Part shown: in pieces, positions 18,848 through 28,709 of the stretch
How positions within the stretch are numbered: the first letter of the stretch is position 1
How the letters are laid out: each line of letters opens with the position of its first letter
From: CBDCHC01 sp965217075
GTDB taxonomy: Bacteria; Pseudomonadota; Gammaproteobacteria; PS1; Pseudothioglobaceae
Direction: 5' to 3'
Length of the DNA stretch: 64,000 nucleotides
Assembly (NCBI GenBank): GCA_965217075.1
Contig: CBDCHC010000005.1
Span: 60,905 to 124,904, forward strand
Notes under the pieces: generated by a model
The model's database searches: none
The model's input: the letters and a program-made list of their open reading frames with translations, nothing else
Told to the model about the DNA's origin: nothing
Translations under genes and position numbers: made by a program

Positions 18848-20105
18848 GTTCTTAGTTTTTTTATTATGCAGCAATATGGTAGTTGCTGCTGAGCTAAATT
18901 TAGCCAATACATCATGGATACTTACTTCAAGTACTTTAGTTTTATTTATGACAGTACCAGGTTTAGCGTTATTTTACGGTGGTTTAGTACGTAGTAAAAA
19001 TGTATTGTCTATTTTAATGCAATGTTTCGCTATTACAGCTCTTTCTTCAATTTTATGGTTTTTAGCTGCTTATAGTTTAGCTTTTTCTGGCGATGGTGCT
19101 TTTATTGGTAATTTAGATAAATTCATGTTTTCCGGTATGTTTAAGGGTAGCCTTAAGGGCGATTTACCAGAAAGTGCTTTTGCTTTTTTTCAAATGACAT
19201 TTGCTATTATAACACCAGCTCTGATTATTGGTGGTTATGCAGAACGCATAAAATTTAGTGCAGTATTGCTATTTAGTGGTATATGGTTATTTATGGTTTA
19301 TACGCCAATTACTCACTGGGTATGGGGTGGTGGTTGGCTACAGCAAATAGGATTGCTTGATTTTGCAGGTGGCACTGTCGTGCATATAAGTGCAGGAGTT
19401 GGTGCGTTAGTAAGCGCTATTGTTATAGGCAATAGAAGTGGTTTTTTAAAAAAAGCCATGCCACCGCATAATATGACTATGACTATGACAGGGGCAGCAA
19501 TGTTATGGGTTGGTTGGTTTGGCTTTAATGGAGGGTCAGCTTTGGCTGCTAATGGTGATGCTGCTATGGCGATTTTAGTTACTCATATTAGTGCTATTAG
19601 CGCCGCTTTTACCTGGATGATATATGAGTGGCTTAAATTTGGTAAGCCAACTGCACTTGGCATGGCTACAGGTTTAGTTGCAGGGCTTGGGACTATTACT
19701 CCAGCCTCTGGCTTTGTAGGCCCAGCTGGTGCTTTTGTTATTGGCATTATTGCTGGAATTATTTGTTTTAATGCTGTTTTTTTATTAAAACAAAAATTAA
19801 AAATAGATGATTCTTTAGATGTATTTCCAGTGCATGGTGTTGGTGGTATTATTGGTACTTTATTAGTAGCTATTTTTGCTTCTAATAATTTAGGGATATT
19901 TAGCGGACAAGGCATGAGTAATACTATAATCACCCAATTATATATACAAGCAATTGGCGTGCTTGCTACTTTTATTTATAGCGCTATACTTAGTTATATT
20001 ATCTTAATTACCATTGATAAAGTAATTGGTTTAAGAGTAAATAAAGAACAAGAACAACAAGGCTTAGATATAACAGCGCATGAAGAGGTAGGTTATGATA
20101 TTTAA
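18834..20105 (+). CDS. amtB: Ammonium transporter AmtB
   Basis: Trimeric inner-membrane ammonium channel inhibited by GlnK. A signal peptide (MTLFRFLVFLLCSNMVVAAE) precedes eleven hydrophobic helices. The family signature GGTVVHISAGVGALVSAIV with the first pore His is present, and the second pore His is in FPVHGVGGIIG. ATG 18834 has GTGAGGAAAA just upstream and is preferred over the upstream TTG at 18801. It overlaps glnK by 14 bp and dapA by 11 bp. Confidence 0.97.
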   Translation: MTLFRFLVFLLCSNMVVAAELNLANTSWILTSSTLVLFMTVPGLALFYGGLVRSKNVLSILMQCFAITALSSILWFLAAYSLAFSGDGAFIGNLDKFMFSGMFKGSLKGDLPESAFAFFQMTFAIITPALIIGGYAERIKFSAVLLFSGIWLFMVYTPITHWVWGGGWLQQIGLLDFAGGTVVHISAGVGALVSAIVIGNRSGFLKKAMPPHNMTMTMTGAAMLWVGWFGFNGGSALAANGDAAMAILVTHISAISAAFTWMIYEWLKFGKPTALGMATGLVAGLGTITPASGFVGPAGAFVIGIIAGIICFNAVFLLKQKLKIDDSLDVFPVHGVGGIIGTLLVAIFASNNLGIFSGQGMSNTIITQLYIQAIGVLATFIYSAILSYIILITIDKVIGLRVNKEQEQQGLDITAHEEVGYDI

Positions 20106-20985
20106 CATAAAAGGGGCAATGGTTGCTATTGTAACTCCAATGACAACAGATGGTAATATTGATTTTGCTGCACTTAAAAAATTAGTTAATATACATATTA
20201 AGGCTAATACAGCCGCTATAGTGGCAACTGGTACTACAGGTGAATCAGCTACTTTAACTAATGATGAACATTTAATGGTTATTGAAAAAATTATAGAATT
20301 TGCCGCAGGCAAAATTATTGTAATTGCTGGTACTGGTGCAAATTCTACTACTGAAGCTATATATTTAACTGCCGCAGCTAAAAAACTTGGGGCAGACGCT
20401 GTTTTATTAGTTACTCCATATTATAACAAACCAACCCAACATGGCTTATATTTGCATTATAAAGAGATTGCAAATACTGTTGATATTCCGCAAATTTTAT
20501 ATAATGTTCCTGGTAGAACAGCTGTTAATATGAGCGTTGATACGGTTATTAAGCTTGCTAAGATTGATAATATAGTTGGAATTAAAGATGCAACTGGTGA
20601 TTTAACTGTTGCTCAAGAATTAATTAGTAAATGTGATAATGATTTTTTATTGTATAGTGGTGATGATATTACAGCAGTTGATTTTATTTTAATAGGCGGT
20701 GATGGTGGTATTTCTGTTACTAGCAATATTTGTCCTAATGAAATCTCTATTATGTATAATTTAGCTCTACAACGCCAAGAGGAAAAAGCTAGGGTTATTG
20801 ATAATAACTTAGCTGAGTTACATAAAAATTTATTTATAGAATCAAACCCAATACCAGTTAAATGGGTTTTATATAAAATGGGGTTGTGCAATTTAGGTAT
20901 TCGCTTACCACTTACAGTTTTAAGTGATAATGCACAAAAAATATTAACATCAACACTTAAAAAAATAAAAATTATCAATGATTAA
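20095..20985 (+). CDS. dapA: 4-hydroxy-tetrahydrodipicolinate synthase
   Basis: First committed enzyme of lysine and meso-diaminopimelate synthesis, condensing pyruvate with aspartate semialdehyde. The Schiff-base lysine is Lys164 (VGIKDATGDL). The GTTGES loop and the Tyr segment PYYNKPTQHG complete the active site. It has 296 residues, the standard length. Coupling with bamC is a familiar gammaproteobacterial arrangement. It overlaps amtB by 11 bp and bamC by 8 bp. Confidence 0.97.
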   Translation: MIFNIKGAMVAIVTPMTTDGNIDFAALKKLVNIHIKANTAAIVATGTTGESATLTNDEHLMVIEKIIEFAAGKIIVIAGTGANSTTEAIYLTAAAKKLGADAVLLVTPYYNKPTQHGLYLHYKEIANTVDIPQILYNVPGRTAVNMSVDTVIKLAKIDNIVGIKDATGDLTVAQELISKCDNDFLLYSGDDITAVDFILIGGDGGISVTSNICPNEISIMYNLALQRQEEKARVIDNNLAELHKNLFIESNPIPVKWVLYKMGLCNLGIRLPLTVLSDNAQKILTSTLKKIKIIND

Positions 20986-22171
20986 ATTTAACCTTATACT
21001 ATTATCATTATTATTTGTTGCTTGTAGCAACAACATAAACAATAAAAATACTAATTTAGACAACATTAACCTTAGTTACCATAATGATAAAAATGTTAAT
21101 TCTTTAATTGTACCACCTGATCTTACTAAACCTAATAATAAAGGTGCGTTAATTTTAGATAAATATACTGATAGAGCTGGTAATACTATTAATCTTAGTA
21201 ATAAAAAAGTTGCTGTTAACAGTATTGTTACCAAAACTATTATTATTGATGTTAAAAAAGCAGGCGAGGATAGATATTTAATTGTAAATAAAGATATTAA
21301 TAGTTTATGGAATTTAGTTATAAATTTTTTAACAGAAAATAATTTTAAGTTGGAGCAAGCAGATATAAAAGCGGGGGTGTTGGTTACTAATTATTTAGAA
21401 AACAAGGTTAAGGTTCCTAAACAAAGCCTAGGTTTTATGCGTTCGTTATTTACTAGATATTTAAGAGCTAATTATTCATTACCAACTATAGATAGATATA
21501 GCGTACGTTTTGAGAAATTAGCTGCTAATAAAACAGCTATATATTTAATTCTTAGCTCGATGGCAGAAGTAATAACTAATAAAGGCGGGGATGATGAAAA
21601 TACTATATGGCAACATATAACAAAAGATAAAAATATTGAAATAGCTATGCTTTATAAACTTATGCTATATTTAGGAGATACTAAAAATAACGCTGCACAA
21701 AAATTATTAAACAATAAAAATTTAATAAAAACTACTAACAATAAAATAGTTAAAAATATTACTAAACAAAATGTTAATAAATCTACCAATAAGATAATTA
21801 AAAATATACCTCTTAAACGCAATATTAAAAAAGCTAGTGTTAAATTATTTACGCCTATAGCTAATTATGCTAAATTAATATTTTCATTAAATAGCAAAAA
21901 AACATTTAACTTAATAGATAAGGCATTAGATAGGCTTGATATTTATGTAGATAAAGATATTGCTAATAGTAGTTTTTATTTAGTGACAGAAGCAGAAGAT
22001 GGTTTATTTACTAAAATTAATACACATAAATTTAAAATAAAAGTTAAACAATTAAAGTCCAATACAACAGCAGTAAATTTTATAAATTTATCTGCCTTAG
22101 ATAAAACAGTCGTTATTAGTTTAAGCCAACAATTATTCACAGATATTAAAGATTTAGTTAATAAATTATAA
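20978..22171 (+). CDS. bamC: Outer-membrane assembly lipoprotein BamC
   Basis: Lipoprotein partner of the BAM beta-barrel insertion machine. The lipobox LFVAC is at residues 13-17 after a short signal. A conserved N-terminal unstructured segment (VPPDLTKP) is followed by two helix-grip domains (about residues 88-225 and 300-397). A Lys/Asn-rich linker (residues 235-295) lies between them. The dapA-bamC order supports the call. It ends overlapping the ATG of the ligase gene by 1 bp. Confidence 0.9.
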   Translation: MIKFNLILLSLLFVACSNNINNKNTNLDNINLSYHNDKNVNSLIVPPDLTKPNNKGALILDKYTDRAGNTINLSNKKVAVNSIVTKTIIIDVKKAGEDRYLIVNKDINSLWNLVINFLTENNFKLEQADIKAGVLVTNYLENKVKVPKQSLGFMRSLFTRYLRANYSLPTIDRYSVRFEKLAANKTAIYLILSSMAEVITNKGGDDENTIWQHITKDKNIEIAMLYKLMLYLGDTKNNAAQKLLNNKNLIKTTNNKIVKNITKQNVNKSTNKIIKNIPLKRNIKKASVKLFTPIANYAKLIFSLNSKKTFNLIDKALDRLDIYVDKDIANSSFYLVTEAEDGLFTKINTHKFKIKVKQLKSNTTAVNFINLSALDKTVVISLSQQLFTDIKDLVNKL

Positions 22172-24051
22172 TGCTTGATGGTGAGATAGTTAAAATTATC
22201 AATAAAAAAATTTTATTAAAAGATTTAAGCGATGCTAAATTATTAGAATTCTGCATTATTGCTAATGATAAATATCGTAGTGGTAAGCCTATTATTGGTG
22301 ACAACGACTATGATTTTATTTTTTTAGCAGAACTTAAAAAAAGAAATATAATTCATCCTTTTTTAACTAATGTTGAAGATGAGAAAGAACGTTTTGGTAA
22401 TAAGTTATTATTACCAAAACCAATGTTATCAACCGATAAAGCCTATACTTTTGCCAATATAGAAAAATGGTTATTACGTATTAATAAAGCAGCAGATACG
22501 TTAGGTATTAATACTGGTCTTATAACTATAAAAGCTACGCCAAAATTAGATGGTTTTGCAGCTTTTGATGATGGTAATATTTTATACACCAGAGGTAATG
22601 GTACTAAAGGTAGTGATATTAGTAGGGTATTTAAACGTGGATTAAGTATTTTTGCTGGTAATAAACGTGGACTTGGTGCTGGAGAAATAGTTGTTAAAAA
22701 ATCATATTTTAATAAATATTTAGCCAGTCATTTTGATTCACCGCGTAATTTTATTGCTAGTATTATTAAAGAAAAAGAATTAAATGCTACAATTAAACAA
22801 GTAATAACAGCTAAAGCTGCTGTTTTTGTACCTTTTAAAGTTTTACCTCAACAACAAATAACCAGTATAGATTTAGTTAAAAATTTTAATAGTATTGTTA
22901 CCCAGATGTTAAGTGTTGTTGATTTTGATGTAGACGGAGTAATTTTTGAAGCAATAAATAATAAAATTAAAGATTATATGGGCTCTACTCGTAAGTTTCA
23001 TCGCTGGCAAATAGCATTTAAAGAAAATAAAGAAAAAGCACAGGTTAAGGTAATAGATATTATCCCGCAAGTAGGCAGAACTGGTGTTATTACTCCAGTA
23101 GTGAAAATTCAGCCAACATTTATTAGTGGTGCTACTATTAGTAGTATTAGTTACCATAACTATAAAATGCTCGTTACCAGTAAATTAGGCATAGGTTCTA
23201 CAGTAGAGCTTATTCGCAGTGGTTTAGTTATTCCAAAAATTAATGCAGTATTAAGCACTGTAGAGCAAATAGTTGTGCCAGAAAAATGCCCCAGTTGCGA
23301 TAATTATTTATCATGGGAGAGTGATTTTTTAGTATGTAGAGCTAATAATTGTCAGGCACAAATTAGTGCAAAATTGGTTTATTTTTTTACTACTCTTGAT
23401 AATAATAATGGTTTTGGCCCTGCTACTATGAATAAATTATATGATAATGGTATTAGAGAAATAACACAAATTTATAATTTAACAATAAATGATTTTATTG
23501 TTATGGGTTTTGGCACTAAAACTAGTGTTAATTTATTTAATGAGTTAAATAAATCTATGGCGACTATGATTGAAGACTGGCGATTTTTAGCAGCTTTTGG
23601 TATAGAAAGACTTGGTTTTGGCAATAGTGAGATACTGCTGAAGTCTTATAAAATAACAGACATATTTAATTTAACAGTTAAACAAATAGCAGCCATCGAT
23701 GGTTTTGGCGATTTAGGCGCTAATATAATTGTAGCTGGTTTGCAAAATATTAAAACACAATGGGATAAACTTTATCATAAATTTAATTTAGAATTTATTA
23801 ATAATAACAGCCAAAATAATTATTTTTCTAATAAAAAAATAGTATTTAGTGGTATTATGCAAAAAAGTAGAAATATTATACATAAAGAGGCAAAAAATTT
23901 TGGCATCATAATACAAAAATCTTTAAGTGCAAAAACTGATTTTTTAGTAATAGGCGATAAACCAGGACAAGAAAAATTATTAAGGGCTAAAAAACTTAAT
24001 ATAAACATTCTTAATGAGCAAGAATATTACCAGCAAACACATAGATCTTAG
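22171..24051 (+). CDS. Divergent NAD+-dependent DNA ligase
   Basis: Predicted to seal DNA nicks using NAD+. Domain order is that of LigA. A reduced Ia-like start (GDNDYDFIFLAELKKRNIIHP) comes first, then the adenylation domain with KLDG (nucleophile Lys125) and motif V-like RWQIAFK. An OB fold follows, then a four-Cys zinc finger (Cys at about 373, 376, 389, 394), HhH repeats and a C-terminal BRCT domain (KIVFSGIMQKSRN). At 626 residues it is shorter than typical LigA (about 670). Motif IV reads DGVIFEAIN instead of the usual DGVVIKVN, losing a conserved lysine. It may be the main ligase of a fast-evolving lineage or a paralogue. It is convergent with the RTX gene, 27 bp apart. Confidence 0.85.
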   Translation: MLDGEIVKIINKKILLKDLSDAKLLEFCIIANDKYRSGKPIIGDNDYDFIFLAELKKRNIIHPFLTNVEDEKERFGNKLLLPKPMLSTDKAYTFANIEKWLLRINKAADTLGINTGLITIKATPKLDGFAAFDDGNILYTRGNGTKGSDISRVFKRGLSIFAGNKRGLGAGEIVVKKSYFNKYLASHFDSPRNFIASIIKEKELNATIKQVITAKAAVFVPFKVLPQQQITSIDLVKNFNSIVTQMLSVVDFDVDGVIFEAINNKIKDYMGSTRKFHRWQIAFKENKEKAQVKVIDIIPQVGRTGVITPVVKIQPTFISGATISSISYHNYKMLVTSKLGIGSTVELIRSGLVIPKINAVLSTVEQIVVPEKCPSCDNYLSWESDFLVCRANNCQAQISAKLVYFFTTLDNNNGFGPATMNKLYDNGIREITQIYNLTINDFIVMGFGTKTSVNLFNELNKSMATMIEDWRFLAAFGIERLGFGNSEILLKSYKITDIFNLTVKQIAAIDGFGDLGANIIVAGLQNIKTQWDKLYHKFNLEFINNNSQNNYFSNKKIVFSGIMQKSRNIIHKEAKNFGIIIQKSLSAKTDFLVIGDKPGQEKLLRAKKLNINILNEQEYYQQTHRS

Positions 24052-24078
24052 TTGATAATTTTTTAAATTTAAATTAAC

Positions 24079-27000
24079 TTATAACAATATAAAATCAGTT
24101 TCTATAATATTATAATTATTACTTAAAATAATATTAATTATATTAGCATTATCACCAGTACCATCTATATCAATACTAACAGTTCTATTTATATTATCTG
24201 TAGTTATATTAATAAAATCATTAAATATACTAGAATTAGTATAACCATCTAATAGTACTGAAATATCAATTTTATCGTCTACAGAAAAATCAGTAATAGT
24301 ATCAGTACCAGTATTTTTATATAAAAAATAAAAGATATCAGCGCCAGCATTACCTGTTAGTATATCATTATCTCTACCACCATAAATATTATCAGCAGCA
24401 TTGCTACCAGTAATTACATCATCACCTCCCAAGCCATGAATAGTTTGTGTAGTTATTTTTATGCTTTTATCTATAATATTAATAGTATTATCTCCTACAT
24501 GAAAAAAATCATCATTAGTTTTTAAATTACCCCCAATGTTCCAACCATAGTTATCTATTAAATAATTTGCAGCAGTAGCATTAGAATATATTCTACTTGT
24601 TGCACCTAAATTAACATTATTTTGTAAATTAGTTTCACTAGCTGCAGTATTTACATCTGCCCAACCAATTAAAGTTTTATCTAAATTACTCTCACTCATA
24701 GCACTGGAGCTAAACATAGCACTCATTTTATTGACTTTTGAGATATTCCAATTAGCTAAATTTTGATTAAAACTTGATGCCTTGCTAAACATGCTAGTCA
24801 TATTTGTAGCATTACTCATATCCCAGTCATTCATAGCTGTATTAAATTTTTTTGCACCATTAAACATAAAATTAAATTCTTCAACAGTGGTTGTGTTAGG
24901 TGCAATATCAGTATTAAATGTTTGCAATTCTACAGCATATTTAAATGAGCGTTTAAAGCTACTAAAATTAATACTACCCCAATTTTTAACGGCTATTAAT
25001 GTATTTTGTGTATTAGTAGTGTTACCATTTATATACAGTGCTGGAAATATTTTTGTAATTGATATATCGTAATTACCTGTTTGAGCATAAGTATGGTTAG
25101 CTGCTGTTGTTTGATTGGTGGCAACTATACTACCATCACCCCAATTTATATTATAATTATAATCATAACTACTATTAATTGGTATAGTAATACTTTCGTT
25201 AATATTTGTTATTTGCCAAGTGCTGATAAATGCAGAGTTATCTTGTTGAGTGATAGTGTAGTTTGCACTATTAGTTTGCACTATATTGGCATTTGTTGCT
25301 AAATCATAATATTTATTAGTAGCTACGCTAATCGTATTAGTATTGCTAATATTAACAGCAGTAAAAACTGCATGCCAGGTTATATTGTCAGTAGTGGTTA
25401 GATTGTTAACTATACCACCATCAGCTATTATATCTGTTAAATCAAAATTACTAACTTCTTCATTAAAGGTAAAAGTAATATTTATAGTATTACCTATGGC
25501 TATATTATTTTCGTCAATATCAATTATTAATACTGGTGCTTTTGTATCATATTTCTGTTCTATAGAGCTAGATTTATTTTTTTGACCACTAATGCCAGTT
25601 ATTATATCATCTGCTACAGTTATAATAATTAAGCCATTCTGAGTATCATCATCTAATGATGCTGTTAAGTTATAATTATCACCATCTCCTGTTAATGTAG
25701 TAATATTAGTTTTATCAGTACCAATTATATTTATGTCGTTAATATCAAAACCACTAACCACCTCGCTAAATTTGAAGTTAAAAGTAATGGAATTATTAGC
25801 TACATTGTTATCGTTAACTACATCACTAGTAATACTTAATGTAATTTTATTAACTATATTAATATCTATATTATGTTGAATACTATTGCCTGCAATATCT
25901 GTAATAATAATTATTGCTTTATCTGTAGCAGCTGTAGTTGGTGCGTTAATATACTTAAGAATACCAGTTTGCTGATTAATGCTAAATTTTTGAGTGTCTA
26001 TTACATCATAACTTATTATATTATCATCGGCAGCAGTAATTGTTGTTATAACAGTGCTACCAGTGGCAACAGTGATAATATCGCTGGTAAGTATTACAGG
26101 AGCTTTAGTATCAATAGTAATATTAGTAAAAGTAGCTATAGCAATATTACCAGCTATATCTATTTGTTGTATTTTAATAGCAGTATAAACACCATTATTA
26201 AGAGTAAAGGTTGTATTATTGCCAGTGATCCACGTTATAGCGTTATTAACAGAATATTGCCAAGTAGCACCTTGTTCTATATTAACAATACTTACCACTC
26301 CGTCCTTGGTAATATTATCAGTGGCATCAATACCAGTATCATTTAAATTTATATCAACTAAAGTAACTACAGTATCAATTGTAACAGCGCCAAATGTACT
26401 AATAACATAATTACCATTTTTATCTATCAACCTTACTTGCACTTGATTTGTTTCGTATAAATTATCTATTAAGGCAAAACTATTATTCACTCCGTTTTGC
26501 CAATTTAAGCCACTATCAGTAGAGTATTGCCAAGTATCTGCATTTAATCCAACTATATTTATAATATTATCATTAGTAATATTATCGTTATTGCTTAAAC
26601 CTGTATCACTGTTTAGTGTTAATTGAACTAGATATATATTATTATTTTTTTGTAATTTAGCATTTAAATTGTTAACTACCAACAGTATAGTTGTAATAAT
26701 TAATGGTTTATATAGGTAATTATCACTATAACTACTATAACTATTTATATTTTTTAAATTAAGTGTTTTTTTAAGTATAAAGTCATTAAATTTAATAACA
26801 TCAACGACATAGTCTATTGTCGATAATAATTGTACTGCATCACCATAAGCATATAATAGTTTAGTATTATCGTTAATTGTAAATGATTTTTCATTAATAA
26901 CATAATATTTACTTGTTTCAGCATATAAATTATTAAATTCTATAACAACAATACAAGATAAATTACTGCAAATATTAAAATAATTATCAATCATAATAAT

Positions 27001-27183
27001 AGTGTCTGTGTTTAGTGATATTTGCAGGTTGTCATTGGTTTTAATGACAGCAAAGTTGCCATTAATTTTAAGATCTATTTGTTGATTTTTATGAATATTA
27101 TATTTTATCTTTTGATTGGTAGGTGATTGTAGTGTGCTAGTAGTAAATGATTTAGTTTTTAATAATATTTGTGGTAAATTCAT
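24079..27183 (-). CDS. Large secreted Ig-like / BspA-like / RTX surface protein
   Basis: Predicted exported adhesin or toxin-related protein of 1034 residues. There is no Sec signal. After a Bap-like N-terminal region come repeated Ig-like domains (about 185-360 and 445-650) with a cadherin-like segment between. A PKD-like WGDGS motif (about 675) follows. DUF285/BspA repeats come next (WDMSNATNMTSMFSKASSFN, about 770-830). RTX nonapeptides (GGDDVITGS, GGRDNDILTG; about 918-950) end in a type-I-secretion-like C-terminus. Export by a type I system encoded elsewhere is inferred. It overlaps the end of apaH by 32 bp and has no clear ribosome-binding site, so it seems appended to a housekeeping operon. 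Host attachment is possible but unproven. Confidence 0.85.
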   Translation of the reverse strand: MNLPQILLKTKSFTTSTLQSPTNQKIKYNIHKNQQIDLKINGNFAVIKTNDNLQISLNTDTIIMIDNYFNICSNLSCIVVIEFNNLYAETSKYYVINEKSFTINDNTKLLYAYGDAVQLLSTIDYVVDVIKFNDFILKKTLNLKNINSYSSYSDNYLYKPLIITTILLVVNNLNAKLQKNNNIYLVQLTLNSDTGLSNNDNITNDNIINIVGLNADTWQYSTDSGLNWQNGVNNSFALIDNLYETNQVQVRLIDKNGNYVISTFGAVTIDTVVTLVDINLNDTGIDATDNITKDGVVSIVNIEQGATWQYSVNNAITWITGNNTTFTLNNGVYTAIKIQQIDIAGNIAIATFTNITIDTKAPVILTSDIITVATGSTVITTITAADDNIISYDVIDTQKFSINQQTGILKYINAPTTAATDKAIIIITDIAGNSIQHNIDINIVNKITLSITSDVVNDNNVANNSITFNFKFSEVVSGFDINDINIIGTDKTNITTLTGDGDNYNLTASLDDDTQNGLIIITVADDIITGISGQKNKSSSIEQKYDTKAPVLIIDIDENNIAIGNTINITFTFNEEVSNFDLTDIIADGGIVNNLTTTDNITWHAVFTAVNISNTNTISVATNKYYDLATNANIVQTNSANYTITQQDNSAFISTWQITNINESITIPINSSYDYNYNINWGDGSIVATNQTTAANHTYAQTGNYDISITKIFPALYINGNTTNTQNTLIAVKNWGSINFSSFKRSFKYAVELQTFNTDIAPNTTTVEEFNFMFNGAKKFNTAMNDWDMSNATNMTSMFSKASSFNQNLANWNISKVNKMSAMFSSSAMSESNLDKTLIGWADVNTAASETNLQNNVNLGATSRIYSNATAANYLIDNYGWNIGGNLKTNDDFFHVGDNTINIIDKSIKITTQTIHGLGGDDVITGSNAADNIYGGRDNDILTGNAGADIFYFLYKNTGTDTITDFSVDDKIDISVLLDGYTNSSIFNDFINITTDNINRTVSIDIDGTGDNANIINIILSNNYNIIETDFILL

Positions 27184-27973
27184 GATTTTTTTTATATATT
27201 ATTTCTTTATTGCAGATGTTAATGCATCTTAACTCGTTGCCCCAAATGTAACCACCATCTATAGCGAATATTTGTTTAATATTAATAGTTGATAATTTAG
27301 CCCAATGTTCAAAGTATATATTATGTTTAACTTTTTTTGGAAATAAAAACCAAGCCTTATAACCTTGGGGTGCTTGATTAAAATCTGCATTAGTAGTTCT
27401 CAACTCTAATTTAGCATATTTATCACAAAAACGCATACGCATAAATGCATTAACACTGTAATACATATCATCTACAGTATTTAAATTCTTATGCCAAGTT
27501 GTAATTTTATTACCATATACTTGCTGAATAAAAGTATAAGGGTTTTTTTGTAAATTTTCACTAATTTTATTAGCCTGACTAATTATTTGTTGATAATCCC
27601 AAATAGGTGGTATGCCTGCATGCACAAAAATACTATTCTCCGTTGCTAATACAACTTTTTGTTGTAATAGATAATCAATAATACTATGTTTATTTTTTGC
27701 AGCTAATATGTCGTTAAATGTATCTTTGTTATGTGGTTTTTTCACTCCTAAAGCGCAAGCTAATAAATGAAAATCGTGATTACCTAATACCATAGTAGCA
27801 TTATCTTTTAACTTTTTAATAAAATTTATAACTTGTAATGATTGTTTGCCACGATTAACTATGTCGCCTAAAAAAATTAGCTGATCTTTATCTTCGTTAA
27901 AATTAATTTTTTTTAGCAATGCAAGTAAGGCATCAAAACATCCTTGTACATCACCTATCGCGTAAGTTGACAT
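27152..27973 (-). CDS. apaH: Diadenosine tetraphosphatase (symmetrical)
   Basis: Cleaves Ap4A to two ADP, linked to stress signalling and RNA cap removal. Metallophosphatase motifs are complete: YAIGDVQGCFDAL, FLGDIVNRG and VLGNHDFHLL, with a later His (FVHAGIPP). At 273 residues it is full length. It overlaps rsmA by 23 bp; the rsmA-apaH pair is an ancestral gammaproteobacterial unit. Confidence 0.97.
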   Translation of the reverse strand: MSTYAIGDVQGCFDALLALLKKINFNEDKDQLIFLGDIVNRGKQSLQVINFIKKLKDNATMVLGNHDFHLLACALGVKKPHNKDTFNDILAAKNKHSIIDYLLQQKVVLATENSIFVHAGIPPIWDYQQIISQANKISENLQKNPYTFIQQVYGNKITTWHKNLNTVDDMYYSVNAFMRMRFCDKYAKLELRTTNADFNQAPQGYKAWFLFPKKVKHNIYFEHWAKLSTINIKQIFAIDGGYIWGNELRCINICNKEIIYKKNHEFTTNIIKN

Positions 27974-28709
27974 AATCCTCAGTAAGATTCATAAAATCCT
28001 GTATAGTTAAATTTTCTGCCCTTAAATTAAGATTTATTTTAGTATAATTTTGTGTAATAAGTTGTTTCATGCAGTTATTAAGAGTTTTTCTTTTATGGGC
28101 AAATGCTGTTTTAATAATTAAATAATATGCATCTATATTTTTTATATTTATATTTTTTCTTGGCTGAAAAAAAACAATGGCTGATTGTACTTTTGGCGCT
28201 GGATTAAAGGCCTTAGCTGGCACATAAAATACTAATTCCATCTTAAAAAAAGTTTGCATAATAACGCTAAGACGACCATAGCTTTTATTATTTATAGTTG
28301 ATACTAACCTTTGCGCTACTTCTTGTTGTAACATAAACACCATACTATCAATATATTTATTATACGCAATCATTTTTACTATAATAGGACTGCTAATATT
28401 ATATGGTAGATTGCCTACTATTTTTAAGTTATCCCCAAGTTTATCAAAGTTAAAATCTAAGACATCAGTATGATTTATGATTAAATTATTATATGATTGC
28501 TGGTGCCAAAAATTAACAATATTATTATCAATCTCAATAACGTTTAATTTAGCTACATTAGATAATAATGGCAAAGTAATGGCACCAAACCCAGGACCTA
28601 TTTCTACAATATTATCATATTTATGTGGAGCTATAACTTGTATAATTTGACCTATAATCTGTTTATCTATTAAAAAATTTTGTCCAAATCTTTTAAGCGC
28701 TTTATGCAT
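27951..28709 (-). CDS. rsmA: 16S rRNA (A1518/A1519) dimethyltransferase
   Basis: KsgA-type enzyme that dimethylates two adjacent adenosines near the 3' end of 16S rRNA, a late check in 30S assembly. Key motifs are KRFGQNFLIDKQII at the start, EIGPGFGAIT for SAM binding, and the catalytic NLPYNISSP. The length is 252 residues. It overlaps argF by 8 bp and apaH by 23 bp. pdxA, often next to rsmA, is about 20 kb away here. Confidence 0.97.
   Translation of the reverse strand: MHKALKRFGQNFLIDKQIIGQIIQVIAPHKYDNIVEIGPGFGAITLPLLSNVAKLNVIEIDNNIVNFWHQQSYNNLIINHTDVLDFNFDKLGDNLKIVGNLPYNISSPIIVKMIAYNKYIDSMVFMLQQEVAQRLVSTINNKSYGRLSVIMQTFFKMELVFYVPAKAFNPAPKVQSAIVFFQPRKNINIKNIDAYYLIIKTAFAHKRKTLNNCMKQLITQNYTKINLNLRAENLTIQDFMNLTEDYVNLRDR

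Noticed and set aside
25873..26346. 157-residue plus-strand ORF opposite the RTX gene
   Set aside because: It is Asn/Ser/Ile/Cys low-complexity and mirrors Ig repeats of the real minus-strand gene; no ribosome-binding site.
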